The position numbers and the translations under genes are program-made. The notes beneath the pieces were generated by a model that saw only the letters and a list, made by a program, of their open reading frames with translations, did no database searches and had not been told where the DNA came from. DNA of 64,000 nt, from positions 5,446 to 69,445 of the forward strand of contig CALODS010000016.1 of the NCBI GenBank assembly GCA_942492225.1, given 5' to 3'. This DNA comes from JAFGTX01 sp942492225 (lineage in GTDB: Bacteria > Bacillota > Clostridia > Peptostreptococcales > Acidaminobacteraceae). This document shows, piece by piece, positions 1-8,817 of this stretch (the stretch's first letter is position 1; every line of letters starts with the position of its first letter).

Positions 1-35
1 GCTAAATTAAGTAAATAGAAAAATGACAAATAATG

Positions 36-70
36 AAACCAGTAATTTTATAAGTTACTGGTTTTATCTT
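36..70. terminator. Rho-independent terminator of an upstream gene outside the window
   Basis: A 10-bp perfect stem (AAACCAGTAA at 36-45 with TTACTGGTTT at 55-64) is followed by a short T-rich run. No gene lies between the window start and this hairpin, so it probably ends a gene to the left. Confidence 0.6.
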
Positions 71-180
71 TAGTATGTATTATATAATAAATTAATAATT
101 GTATCTTAAAAAGATGAATGCTATGACGTTAAAGAAATTATAAAAAATAATAATAGAATAAATATTAAGGGGGAGATAAA

Positions 181-1098
181 GTGAAATACTTAATTATTGG
201 TACAGGCGGAACAGGTGGCAGTATAGGTGGTTTTTTAGCAATGAATGGACATGACGTTACTTTTCTTTCTAGAGGTGCCAATCTAAAAGCCTTTAAAGAA
301 GACGGTTTATTACTAAAATCAGGCATTATGGGTGAGCAGCGTATAAACACAATAAAGGTTGTATCTGCCGATACTTATACAGATAAAGCAGATGTAATTT
401 TTGTCTGTGTAAAAGGTTACTCTTTAGAATCAATTCGTCCAATTATAAAAAAAGCGGCTCATAAGGAAAGCATTATTATTCCGATTATGAATGGTTATAA
501 TATGGGAGAGGCACTTTCAAAGGATTTATCTGTGGGAAGTGCCATTGAAGGGTGTATTTATATTTCTGCCTTTGTTGAATCACCCGGCACAATAGTTCAA
601 CTTGGACCACTGTTTAAAGTAGTTTTCGGAGCAAAATCAACACAAAATATTGATAATGAACGATTAAGAAAGATTCAAGCTGATTTGCAGGGAAGTGGTA
701 TAGAGACATTATTGTCAGACCATATTGAAAGAGACACCTTTAAAAAATTTACATTTATTTCAGCCTACGCAGCGTGTGGGGCTTATTATGATATTACAGC
801 AGCAGGAATGCAAGAAGAGGGTGACTATAGACAAACCTTTATAGGACTTTGTAGAGAAATAGAACAAATTGGACAGGCGCTTAAACTGGATCTGGATGTC
901 GATATTGTTGAAACAAACCTAGAAATATTACATTCACTTACACCAGATACAACGGCATCTATGCAAAAGGATATGAAGTCAGGGAAACCGTATGAGATGG
1001 ATGGACTTGTTTTTGAAACCTTACGGTTAGGACGACAACTTGGTATAGAAACACCGAATTACAAAAAAATAGCAACACATTATAATTTTTTAGAATAA
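181..1098 (+). CDS. Ketopantoate reductase family (PanE/ApbA-like) NADP-dependent reductase
   Basis: The 305-aa protein starts with a Rossmann fingerprint (ILIIGTGGTGGSIGGFLA-like, residues 3-20) and has the two-domain layout of the PanE/ApbA family: an N-terminal nucleotide-binding domain, then a helical C-terminal domain (about residues 175-300). Family members reduce 2-ketopantoate to pantoate in pantothenate synthesis, but many paralogues have other substrates, so I do not assign panE. The start is GTG at 181, preceded by AAGGGGGAG about 8 bases upstream. It stands alone, followed by a MerR gene with its own promoter. Family assignment is solid; the substrate is unknown. Confidence 0.8.
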   Translation: MKYLIIGTGGTGGSIGGFLAMNGHDVTFLSRGANLKAFKEDGLLLKSGIMGEQRINTIKVVSADTYTDKADVIFVCVKGYSLESIRPIIKKAAHKESIIIPIMNGYNMGEALSKDLSVGSAIEGCIYISAFVESPGTIVQLGPLFKVVFGAKSTQNIDNERLRKIQADLQGSGIETLLSDHIERDTFKKFTFISAYAACGAYYDITAAGMQEEGDYRQTFIGLCREIEQIGQALKLDLDVDIVETNLEILHSLTPDTTASMQKDMKSGKPYEMDGLVFETLRLGRQLGIETPNYKKIATHYNFLE

Positions 1099-1102
1099 AG
1101 TA

Positions 1103-1133
1103 TTGACTCTCCTTTAGGGGGAGCGTTTATACT
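1103..1133 (+). promoter_or_regulatory. MerR-type promoter with 19-bp spacer and dyad operator
   Basis: TTGACT (1103-1108) and TATACT (1128-1133) are separated by exactly 19 bp, the over-long spacer typical of MerR-activated promoters. The spacer holds the dyad CTCC-TTTA-GGGGAG. It lies 33 bp upstream of a MerR gene, so autoregulation is the natural inference. Confidence 0.75.
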
Positions 1134-1165
1134 TCTTTTAGAGGCCTCTTAAGAAAGGAAAAATT

Positions 1166-1969
1166 ATGTTTAGAATAGGATTATTTTCAAGGTTGAATAA
1201 AGTATCTATCAAAACGCTACGGTACTATGACAATAAGGGCATATTAAAACCTGCTCATATTAATGAAGAAAATGGGTATCGCTTTTATAGTGCAGATCAG
1301 ATGGTTATTTTAAATAAAATAATAAGATTAAAGGGACTTGATTTTTCTTTAGATGAGATTTCGTTTATTCTCAAAGAAGATGTTGCGTTAGATAAAATGC
1401 TCGAATTAAAAATGTTGGAGTGTCAAAAGCGTATATTACTTGATAATGAACGTCTGAAAAAGATGGAACTTTTAAAAGTTCAATTAGAGGAGGCAGAAAA
1501 AATGCATTACGATATTATTATAAAAGAAAGTGAAGAATTATTAGTAGCAAGCCTAAGAGATGATATTCCTAGTTATAGTGAACAAGGACATCTATGGGAG
1601 GAACTAACGGACTATATAAACAAACAAGGCGCAAAAATTACGGAACCTTGTATGATTGTTTATCATGATGCTTCAGAAGGTAGAGGGAGTATTGACGCAG
1701 AGGTTATTGAGCCAATTATTGGACATGTTACACCAACTGACAGAATACAAGTAAAAAGACTTGAAGCTGGACAAAAACTTGTTAGCGTAATTCATACTGG
1801 ATCGTATGAACAGCTCTATTTAGCTTATAAAGACGCAATGACATGGATTGCTGAAAACAATTATGAAGTGATTGGACCAGAAAGAGAATTGTACCTTAAG
1901 GGAGAATGGAATGCTAAAGACGTCAGTGAATATGTCACAGAAGTGAATATTCCAGTTAGAAAGATATAG
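1166..1969 (+). CDS. MerR family regulator with GyrI-like effector-binding domain (BltR/BmrR type)
   Basis: The 267-aa protein has an N-terminal MerR winged helix (residues 1-70, with KTLRYYDNKGILKP and GYRFYS, the signature of multidrug-type MerR regulators), a dimerisation coiled coil (about 75-110, ending QLEEAEK) and a C-terminal GyrI-like/AraC effector-binding domain (about 115-265). Such proteins bind cationic or lipophilic drugs and twist a promoter with an over-long spacer; exactly such a promoter lies immediately upstream. ATG at 1166 is preceded by AAGAAAGGAAAAA. The convergent MFS transporter could be a target but shares no visible operator. No damage seen. Confidence 0.88.
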   Translation: MFRIGLFSRLNKVSIKTLRYYDNKGILKPAHINEENGYRFYSADQMVILNKIIRLKGLDFSLDEISFILKEDVALDKMLELKMLECQKRILLDNERLKKMELLKVQLEEAEKMHYDIIIKESEELLVASLRDDIPSYSEQGHLWEELTDYINKQGAKITEPCMIVYHDASEGRGSIDAEVIEPIIGHVTPTDRIQVKRLEAGQKLVSVIHTGSYEQLYLAYKDAMTWIAENNYEVIGPERELYLKGEWNAKDVSEYVTEVNIPVRKI

Positions 1970-1970
1970 T

Positions 1971-2010
1971 AAAAAAAAGATTCAGCTAAATTTTTAGCTG
2001 AATCTTTTTT
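1971..2010. terminator. Bidirectional terminator between convergent genes
   Basis: A 12-bp perfect stem (GATTCAGCTAAA at 1979-1990, TTTAGCTGAATC at 1993-2004) is flanked by an A-run on the left and a T-run on the right, so it can end both the MerR gene and the convergent MFS gene. Confidence 0.9.
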
Positions 2011-3271
2011 AATGTATTTTATTAGGTTTGTGAATAGACAAAGACATGCTTAAACAAGATAATGTTGCAATGGCCATTCCAATAATGGCATATTGATAGG
2101 TGCCAGTTAAATCATATGATAATCCAAAGGGTAAAGGGCCTAAAGCAGAACCAATGACCATAAAGACTGTCGCTGCACCACGAATACTCCCAAGATATTT
2201 TCGTCCAAAATAGCGGGGCCATATGACATTTGTTGTAACACTTTGAACACTAATTGCTAGACCATAAAAGAGCATGAACCCTGCTACCGTTATTGGAGAA
2301 TTAACAATCAGGAGTAAGAGCATCGATACACTAATCATGATAAGTGTTGCTGTAATGACAAACTTAGAACGACATTTATCAATAATTAAGTTTGAGACAA
2401 TTGGCATAATAAGTCCAGGAAGTGCAATGAGTCCAATAACAAATGAAATAGATGTTTTGTCTAGTCCTTTTAGAGTCATTATTGAAAAAAAGTGAAACAT
2501 TAAACCCGTTGTAATCATTGGATGAATCATAGAAATGGTACCGATAAACCAAAATTCCTTACACTTCATTGCTTGGTTAAGCGTCCATGATGTTTTTTCG
2601 ACTTCATCAATTTCTGCGAGTAGATCGGCGTGACTTAAAACTTCTTTATTATCAGGTAGCAATTCAATATCTTCAGGCTTGTTAATTATAAAAAGATAAA
2701 CCAACGGTAAGAAGATAATGATAATAAGTACACTCCAAACGCGCCAAGCACTTTGCCAACTATACGTTGATATAAGCCAGATGTTAAAGACAGGTACAAT
2801 TATATTTGCCAACATGCCACCTAAATTTGCAAGGCTAATAGCAAAGGCCCGTTTTTCCTCAAACCATTGTGGAACGAGAGAACTTGGAATAAGGGTCAAC
2901 GATCCTTGACCAAAATATCTTAAAAAGAAAAAACCAACGGCAAGCATAATGATATTACTGATACAACTATTGAAAAAACAGGTCATTGCAAGAGCGACAC
3001 CAGCAACTAACATCATTGTTCGTTGTCCATATCGGTCCACTAATTTGCCCATAAAAACGATAGACATTCCAGATGCAACGGTTGCTATAGAATAAATTGT
3101 AGAAATAGTTGTTCTTGAGAAGTTAAATTCCTTTATGTATGCATCAATAAACGTTGATATAGAATACGTTTGACCAGGTGCAGAAAAGAAAATACTCAAA
3201 CCTGCCATTGCTGCCATCATCCACCCATAAAAAATACGTGAATTGATGATTCTTGAAAGTTTATAATTCAT
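2009..3271 (-). CDS. MFS transporter, oxalate/formate-antiporter-like (OFA/MCT group)
   Basis: The 420-aa protein has about 12 hydrophobic segments in two halves and a central hydrophilic loop around residues 195-225, as usual for the major facilitator superfamily. The first loop carries GKLVDRYGQR, a good match to the MFS loop 2-3 motif G-x-L-x-D-R-x-G. The N-terminus (IFYGWMMAAMAGLSIFFSAPGQTYSIS) and the FSRTTIS segment resemble the monocarboxylate/OFA group. Substrate cannot be told. The start is ATG at 3271 behind AGGAGGTAAT. It is transcribed alone, from the promoter at 3337-3365, and ends at a shared terminator. Confidence 0.85.
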   Translation of the reverse strand: MNYKLSRIINSRIFYGWMMAAMAGLSIFFSAPGQTYSISTFIDAYIKEFNFSRTTISTIYSIATVASGMSIVFMGKLVDRYGQRTMMLVAGVALAMTCFFNSCISNIIMLAVGFFFLRYFGQGSLTLIPSSLVPQWFEEKRAFAISLANLGGMLANIIVPVFNIWLISTYSWQSAWRVWSVLIIIIFLPLVYLFIINKPEDIELLPDNKEVLSHADLLAEIDEVEKTSWTLNQAMKCKEFWFIGTISMIHPMITTGLMFHFFSIMTLKGLDKTSISFVIGLIALPGLIMPIVSNLIIDKCRSKFVITATLIMISVSMLLLLIVNSPITVAGFMLFYGLAISVQSVTTNVIWPRYFGRKYLGSIRGAATVFMVIGSALGPLPFGLSYDLTGTYQYAIIGMAIATLSCLSMSLSIHKPNKIH

Positions 3272-3336
3272 ATTACCTCCTCGTATGATGATCTAAAGTG
3301 TTCTGAATAGGTTCAAAATATTCATCTTCTATACTA

Positions 3337-3365
3337 AAGATAGAGTGTCTTAAGAGTTTCGTCAA
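3337..3365 (-). promoter_or_regulatory. Sigma-A promoter for the MFS transporter
   Basis: On the minus strand TTGACG (3365-3360) is followed after 17 bp by TATCTT (3342-3337), 66 bp upstream of the MFS start codon. Prediction from spacing and consensus only. Confidence 0.55.
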
Positions 3366-3463
3366 CCTGAAATCTTTTTTTATGTTTGCACTTTCTGGGT
3401 ATAACTTCAGTGATAGCGCTAAGAAATAATTGAGTACAATGATGAAGAAAGAGTGGGGTTGAG

Positions 3464-4987
3464 ATGAACAGACGAATGGCCATAATTGATTTAGGAACGA
3501 ATTCAATTCGTATCAACATTATAGATATCAACAAATATGGTGGCTATAAAATTATTGATTCAGCAAAGGAACGCGTAGAACTTAGCGAAGGTCTCTCTGA
3601 GTCGGGACTTATTCATATCAATGCAATCAACAGAACGTTGCTAGCGCTTGATTTTTTTAAAACACTGATTCATATCAATCAAGTGACCCATGTTCATGCA
3701 TTATTTACAGGGGCTCGTACTGCTCAAAATAGAGACCTATTTATTGAACACATCAATCGAGAAACAGAGATTGCATTTTTAACGATTGATGGTAAGAAAG
3801 AAGCTTATTACACATATCTTGGTGTAATCAATTCGATGGATTGTAACAATGGTCTTATTATAGATATTGACGGTGGCTCAACAGAAATAATGTGGATTGA
3901 AAATAGAAAACTTCATAAATCAGTTAGTTTATCCTTTGGTTCGATTGTATTGACAGAGATGTTTAGCGATATTTCTAATAAGAAAAAAAGAGTTCAAACA
4001 GCACTAGATTACGTCGATAAGGAAATGGAAAAAATAGAATGGTTACATGAAGTAAAAGGATATCCGATCATAGGCGTTGGAGGGACCATAAGGGCATTAG
4101 GTAGAATGGATAAGCATATGAATAATTACCCAATCCGAAGTATTCATAATTATCATCTAACGACGGGTGAATTAGATTTTTTGTTTGATAAAGTATTTGT
4201 CAAACCAGATGGTAAAGAGGGTGAAATAGAAGGTGTTCATGAAGAGCGGGCGCATATAATTACGATGGGACTTATCCCTTTATATTCTTTGGTGCATACA
4301 ATGGAATCTAAAGAATTGCGAATTAGTGGAAATGGATTACGTAATGGATACTTTTATGAATTGTTTTTTAAATCCCTTAATCAACCTGTTGTTGTAGCGG
4401 ATGTTCTTCAACACAGTTGTGAAAATTTAATTAACTGTTTTGGTATTAGAACAACGCACGCATCTCAAGTGAAAAAATTATCACTCATGTTATTTGACCA
4501 ATTGTCAGAAGATCATGACTTTAGTGTTGAAGATAGAAAAGCATTAGAAATAGCCAGTTTACTTCATGATATTGGGATGACGATTGGTTATTATGATCAT
4601 CATTTACACGGCATGTACCTGTTGATGTTTAAAAGAATACATGGATTGAGGATTAAGGAACACTTGAAAGTTGCTTTTTTAGTTGGGAATCATAGAGGCG
4701 ATGGCATAAAGGATATTATTACGGACTACAAATCGATGTTTTCTAAAAGGGAAATTCAAAGAATTTTAAATGTATCACTATTCTTACAAATTGCTGAACA
4801 ACTTGATAGAACGCTGAAGAGCACTATTGAAAAAATAGAAATAGAAAGATCTAATGATTTTGTGATGATTTTTCTTTATGCTAAAGAATTTCCAACAATA
4901 GAAATAGAAGCAGCCAAAGGATTTAATGAAGAATTCAAAAAAATCTTTGGCTGCAATTATCATTTACAGTTCAAATCAACGCTTTAA
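3464..4987 (+). CDS. Ppx/GppA phosphatase family protein with C-terminal HD domain
   Basis: The 507-aa protein opens with an ASKHA-fold exopolyphosphatase domain (about residues 1-300; IDLGTNSIR at 8-16, the second phosphate loop IIDIDGGSTEI near 133-143 and GVGGTIRALG near 203-212). A C-terminal HD-type domain follows (about 310-500; LLHDIGM and the later VGNHRGDG). This is the long form of exopolyphosphatase or pppGpp phosphohydrolase, acting on polyphosphate or (p)ppGpp; which one cannot be told from sequence. The ATG at 3464 follows GGGGTTGAG. It converges on the diguanylate cyclase gene with only 3 bp between the stop codons and no terminator in between. Confidence 0.85.
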   Translation: MNRRMAIIDLGTNSIRINIIDINKYGGYKIIDSAKERVELSEGLSESGLIHINAINRTLLALDFFKTLIHINQVTHVHALFTGARTAQNRDLFIEHINRETEIAFLTIDGKKEAYYTYLGVINSMDCNNGLIIDIDGGSTEIMWIENRKLHKSVSLSFGSIVLTEMFSDISNKKKRVQTALDYVDKEMEKIEWLHEVKGYPIIGVGGTIRALGRMDKHMNNYPIRSIHNYHLTTGELDFLFDKVFVKPDGKEGEIEGVHEERAHIITMGLIPLYSLVHTMESKELRISGNGLRNGYFYELFFKSLNQPVVVADVLQHSCENLINCFGIRTTHASQVKKLSLMLFDQLSEDHDFSVEDRKALEIASLLHDIGMTIGYYDHHLHGMYLLMFKRIHGLRIKEHLKVAFLVGNHRGDGIKDIITDYKSMFSKREIQRILNVSLFLQIAEQLDRTLKSTIEKIEIERSNDFVMIFLYAKEFPTIEIEAAKGFNEEFKKIFGCNYHLQFKSTL

Positions 4988-4990
4988 TAA

Positions 4991-6562
4991 TTATAAATCA
5001 TTTCTGAAAATGCTGACTCTGTCTCTGCCTGAATGTTTGCTTTCATACATTGCGGTGTCAGCTCTTTTTACAATTTTCTCACAGGTGTCACTTCCATAAA
5101 ATTCTGTAACGCCATAAGATATTGAAAAACGTTCTTCATTGAGAATGTGACTCATATCATGTCCTTGAAGCATGAGTCTTAAATTGTCGGCCACTAATTC
5201 TGCTGAATCAATTGCGGTATGCGGTAAAAGAATCAAAAACTCATCACCACCCCATCGGGCAATAGAATCTTCTAAACGTAAATGTTGTCTTAAAAAAATA
5301 GCCACTTCTTGTAATACTTTATCGCCAGTATTATGACCATAAGTATCGTTAATAACTTTGAAATAGTCAATATCACATAAAATAATCGATGATGTATATC
5401 CGTGTCTTATGCCACTAGATAGTTCTTCATTGAGCCTAAGTAGCATTGCACGACGATTATATAGTGATGTCAGAGGATCTTGGTAAGCAATTTCTGTGAT
5501 TGCTTCAAGTTCGCTTTCTGCGGTTTTTTTGTCGTTTTCTAAAACTTTATTTTTGTTTATTATTGTACTACTCATTGATGCAAATAATTTCCATGAGAGG
5601 AATAAAAGAAGGATGACTATAATTGACAGCATATATAAAATATTTTTTATCACAGAAAAATTTTTATATTGCAATTGACCTTCTTCGATTAATTCATCTA
5701 TGTCATCAAGGTAGACACCAGTCGCAATAATCCAGTTAAAGGGTTCATATAGTTTCGCATAGGTCATTTTTTGACTGATTTTGTCGCTATTTAATTCTTT
5801 GAAATAATAAGTAAAAAATATTTCACCCTGTTCTTTAACCCCTTCAAGCTCTGTTAGATAAGGTTTAGCACCGGTCACATCCTGTGTTTCAGTCGAGAGC
5901 AAAAGACCTTCTGTTTCCGGCAAATTAGGATCTACTCGTCGAATAGCATAATCTTGACCACCTTCATAATTAATGACTTCATGTACCCATTGATAGCTAG
6001 TCTCATCGATTCTAAGTGATCTGATATGATTGGCGATACGCTCTTTAGTAAGTTTGTCGAGATCTTCGGTTGTAGAGTAGGTATAGATCGTTATTGTGTC
6101 GTTGAGAGGTGTTTTGATTTCTATAGCACTGCTAAGGATAGTTTCTATGGAGACATCATGTTGATTCTTAGAACAAGCTTCAATAGCTCCTTGGTTTTCA
6201 TTGACAAGGGCAAAATAAACATTTGGATAAAGGTCGCACAAACCCGTTAAATCTGCAATGTCTTCATCGCTGATAGTTGATAGTTTAGAAAGATGGCTTA
6301 TCAATTTAATATTTAATAATTCGGCTTGTTCATAAAGCGTCCCGAGAATTTCATTTCGTTCTAAATCAATTTGATCAATAGTACGTTGGACGTGTCCTTT
6401 GATAAAATTTTTTTTAGTCGATAAAATATTTTCTGTAACTTTTTCAGAGACTTCTGCATTCCATTTATTAATACTATGGATGGTAAACATCCCAATTCCT
6501 AAGATGGCAGTTAACCCGAAAATCATAATTGAAATAGGGATAATATATTTTTTATTACGCAT
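4991..6562 (-). CDS. Membrane diguanylate cyclase with extracellular Cache sensor
   Basis: Reading from ATG at 6562, which has AGGAGGTGTCC just upstream (an in-frame start 33 bases earlier lacks a ribosome site), the protein is 523 aa. It has a TM helix near residues 7-27, an extracytoplasmic region (about 28-305) ending in a Cache-like segment (FNWIIATGVYLDDID), a second TM helix (about 305-330) and a GGDEF domain (about 360-520). The active site GGDEF (438-442) is intact and RLED lies five residues before it, the RxxD inhibitory site for c-di-GMP feedback. It should make c-di-GMP in response to an external small ligand. It stands alone. Confidence 0.92.
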   Translation of the reverse strand: MRNKKYIIPISIMIFGLTAILGIGMFTIHSINKWNAEVSEKVTENILSTKKNFIKGHVQRTIDQIDLERNEILGTLYEQAELLNIKLISHLSKLSTISDEDIADLTGLCDLYPNVYFALVNENQGAIEACSKNQHDVSIETILSSAIEIKTPLNDTITIYTYSTTEDLDKLTKERIANHIRSLRIDETSYQWVHEVINYEGGQDYAIRRVDPNLPETEGLLLSTETQDVTGAKPYLTELEGVKEQGEIFFTYYFKELNSDKISQKMTYAKLYEPFNWIIATGVYLDDIDELIEEGQLQYKNFSVIKNILYMLSIIVILLLFLSWKLFASMSSTIINKNKVLENDKKTAESELEAITEIAYQDPLTSLYNRRAMLLRLNEELSSGIRHGYTSSIILCDIDYFKVINDTYGHNTGDKVLQEVAIFLRQHLRLEDSIARWGGDEFLILLPHTAIDSAELVADNLRLMLQGHDMSHILNEERFSISYGVTEFYGSDTCEKIVKRADTAMYESKHSGRDRVSIFRNDL

Positions 6563-6717
6563 TGGACACCTCCTAAGTATCCCTATACCCAACAAAAATT
6601 AGATAAATCTATTAATATCCTTTTTATACCAAAAAATATTTAGAATCAGAATTATAATCTTTTTTTAATAGTATTTTTAAGTAAAGAAGCGTAAGATTAG
6701 AGTATCTGGAGGCTTGT

Positions 6718-7302
6718 ATGAATATAATAAAAAGAATGAACTTGGTAGAAACAAAATGGACTGGTGGTACAACAACAGAATTGTTTATTGCACCAGAAAA
6801 TGCAGACTATATAAAAAGACAGTTTTTAATGCGTATTAGTACCGCGACGGTTGTATTAAAAGAATCAACATTTACGCCTTTACCTGGTGTAAAAAGACAT
6901 CTGATGATTCTAGAGGGTGACATGATGTTGAAACATAAAAATCATTATGAAAAAAATTTAGGTCCTTATGAGCAAGATTTCTTTTGGGGTGATTTTGAAA
7001 CATCCAGTGTGAGTGAAAGGACAGTGGTAGATTTTAATCTCATGTTGAAAGGTGATATGAGGGGTGAATTGAAACATTATAGCATAAAAAAGGAACAAAC
7101 ATTAGAATCAGCAAAATTGTGTAATAAGTGTATGCACAGAGGCTTCTATTGTCATAAAGGCAAAGCAACAATTGGAGTAAATGATAAAATAGATCGAATA
7201 GGGGAAGGCGATTATATATATTTAAGTGCACTTGAGTACAATCAAAATCTTAAAATTATAGGCGCAGTAGAACTGATTGAAGTGACTGTTTGGAGTGATT
7301 AA
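6718..7302 (+). CDS. HutD/Ves family cupin-like protein
   Basis: The 194-aa protein shows the HutD/Ves pattern: a W-x-GG-x-T-x-EL-x-I-x-P motif (residues 15-26), a RISTA motif (38-42), an S-x-F-x-x-L-PG-V-x-R stretch and ILEGDMML. HutD proteins are bicupins linked to histidine utilisation in proteobacteria, and Ves relatives are small stress-related proteins; the molecular role is unsettled. No histidine genes lie nearby. ATG at 6718 follows TGGAGGCTTGT. The next gene starts one base after its stop, so the pair is probably co-transcribed. Confidence 0.7.
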   Translation: MNIIKRMNLVETKWTGGTTTELFIAPENADYIKRQFLMRISTATVVLKESTFTPLPGVKRHLMILEGDMMLKHKNHYEKNLGPYEQDFFWGDFETSSVSERTVVDFNLMLKGDMRGELKHYSIKKEQTLESAKLCNKCMHRGFYCHKGKATIGVNDKIDRIGEGDYIYLSALEYNQNLKIIGAVELIEVTVWSD

Positions 7303-7303
7303 A

Positions 7304-8269
7304 ATGAAAAAAATGACGGTAGCTAAAATGGCACGACACAATAAAGCGAAAAAACCATTAGACAAAAAGTATTTAGTAACAATACCAGAAAGAACTGCCC
7401 GCGCCATACTATCCTATGGTGTTGGTATAATAGATTTAAGTATTAATACAGTGTTGCCTAAATCACTAAAAAGAACGTCCTTCTATAAAGTATCATACGG
7501 AATGATGAGAAGTTTTATTATTGAAAAAATATTAGAAATGGATAAGGAAAAAGTTGAGGAATTACATGATTTATCAGAAGATTTTGTAATAAGAAAAATT
7601 GCAGGAAATTCAATTGAAGCGTTAGGTCTTTTTACAATAAGATTTTCACCACTATGGGTATTTGCCGTAATTAGTGATGTTACAAGGGGTAGTTCAGTTT
7701 ATTTTGATACCTTAAAAAAACACTTAGTAGATAATGGTGTTATCGATTCGGGTGAGAGCATAACGTCGATTCAAGATCTACTTAATGCGCTTCAAAAAGC
7801 ATCGGAGGTCACCGTTAATACTTTAGATTTGCCACCAATTGCTGTGAGAGATCTAAAAAAATGCATTAGAGAAATTAATGTCGCTTATAGCGATTTAGGT
7901 GCAGAAAGTAAAAAAGTGAATACCTTAATAGACAGTGTATGGAGTGAGATGAAAAAGTTATCTGAAGAAGAGGGTATATCCTTTGAAGCATTAAGTGGAT
8001 TAATGAGTGCTGATGCACTGAAATTGTATGGCACAAAAACCGCAAATTCTACTAAATCTTTTGTAATGGCGAATTATGAGTTGTTAGATGCTTATGTTTT
8101 CAGAAGCTATACGGAGACTCTTTCAGGCATAAAAAAAGAAGGCGTTTCATCTTATGTTCAGAGGCACATGGAACCATTTGTCGAACTCGCTAAAGGGGTT
8201 TACGAAAAAGAGTATTTAACATGGACGGAACGCGTTATAAAAAAAGTGGATGGTTTTAGGAAAAAGTAG
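7304..8269 (+). CDS. Conserved-looking protein of unknown function
   Basis: I do not recognise this 321-aa protein. It has a basic N-terminus (many K/R in the first 25 residues) and is largely helical, with a moderately hydrophobic segment near residues 105-120 (GLFTIRFSPLWVFAVISDVT), which could be a membrane-associated helix. There is no signal peptide. ATG at 7304 sits behind TGGAGTG and overlaps the end of the HutD-like gene region by spacing of one base; a GTG nine bases earlier has no ribosome site. It precedes the surface-polymer cluster, but a 54-bp gap makes operon membership uncertain. Confidence 0.6.
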   Translation: MKKMTVAKMARHNKAKKPLDKKYLVTIPERTARAILSYGVGIIDLSINTVLPKSLKRTSFYKVSYGMMRSFIIEKILEMDKEKVEELHDLSEDFVIRKIAGNSIEALGLFTIRFSPLWVFAVISDVTRGSSVYFDTLKKHLVDNGVIDSGESITSIQDLLNALQKASEVTVNTLDLPPIAVRDLKKCIREINVAYSDLGAESKKVNTLIDSVWSEMKKLSEEEGISFEALSGLMSADALKLYGTKTANSTKSFVMANYELLDAYVFRSYTETLSGIKKEGVSSYVQRHMEPFVELAKGVYEKEYLTWTERVIKKVDGFRKK

Positions 8270-8323
8270 TGATTTGTGTTAAAATGAAAGACAATGAAAT
8301 AATTAACTTACAGGAGAGATTAC

Positions 8324-8809
8324 ATGATATTAGATTCAAAAAAGAAAGTGTTTGGCATCATTAATTTACTAGATTTGATGTTGTTGTTAGTAGTTATTAT
8401 TTTTATTATTGGCGGGGTAACACGCATCAACAAACATGAAAAAATTGCTGTTACAAACTTAGATACAATTGATATTGTTTTATCAGCTGAAGAGGTATCA
8501 GAAGGACTAATTGAACAAATAAAGGAAGGAGACACTTTAGTTTTTTCTGTTAAAGGGTCCCATTTTGGTGTCGTAAAGTCAAGTGAAAAAATACCTCATA
8601 AGGAATTAATAACATTAGAAGATGGGCGTCATGAGTACATGGAATTACCAGGTGTTTATGATGTACAACTTGTTGTAACTGCCGATGTTAAAATTGATGA
8701 CAGTGGTGTTATGGTTAGTGGGAATCAGGTATATATTGGACAAGAAAATCGTTTAAAATCAAGATTGTACGTTTTTGATACGATGATCGATGCATTTGAT
8801 ATGAAATAG
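8324..8809 (+). CDS. DUF4330 family membrane-anchored protein (first copy)
   Basis: The 161-aa protein has the DUF4330 layout: a short K-rich start with VFGIINLLDLMLLL, one TM helix (about residues 13-37), then a beta-rich outside domain. A second DUF4330 gene lies 2.7 kb downstream; the two share the K-x-FG-x-(I/V)N-x-x-DL opening and a late IGQE/IGEK segment. The family is found in polysaccharide clusters of Clostridia and its function is unknown. ATG at 8324 follows AGGAGAG. It begins the polymer cluster and the next gene starts 8 bp after its stop. Confidence 0.78.
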   Translation: MILDSKKKVFGIINLLDLMLLLVVIIFIIGGVTRINKHEKIAVTNLDTIDIVLSAEEVSEGLIEQIKEGDTLVFSVKGSHFGVVKSSEKIPHKELITLEDGRHEYMELPGVYDVQLVVTADVKIDDSGVMVSGNQVYIGQENRLKSRLYVFDTMIDAFDMK

Positions 8810-8817
8810 GTGAAGAA

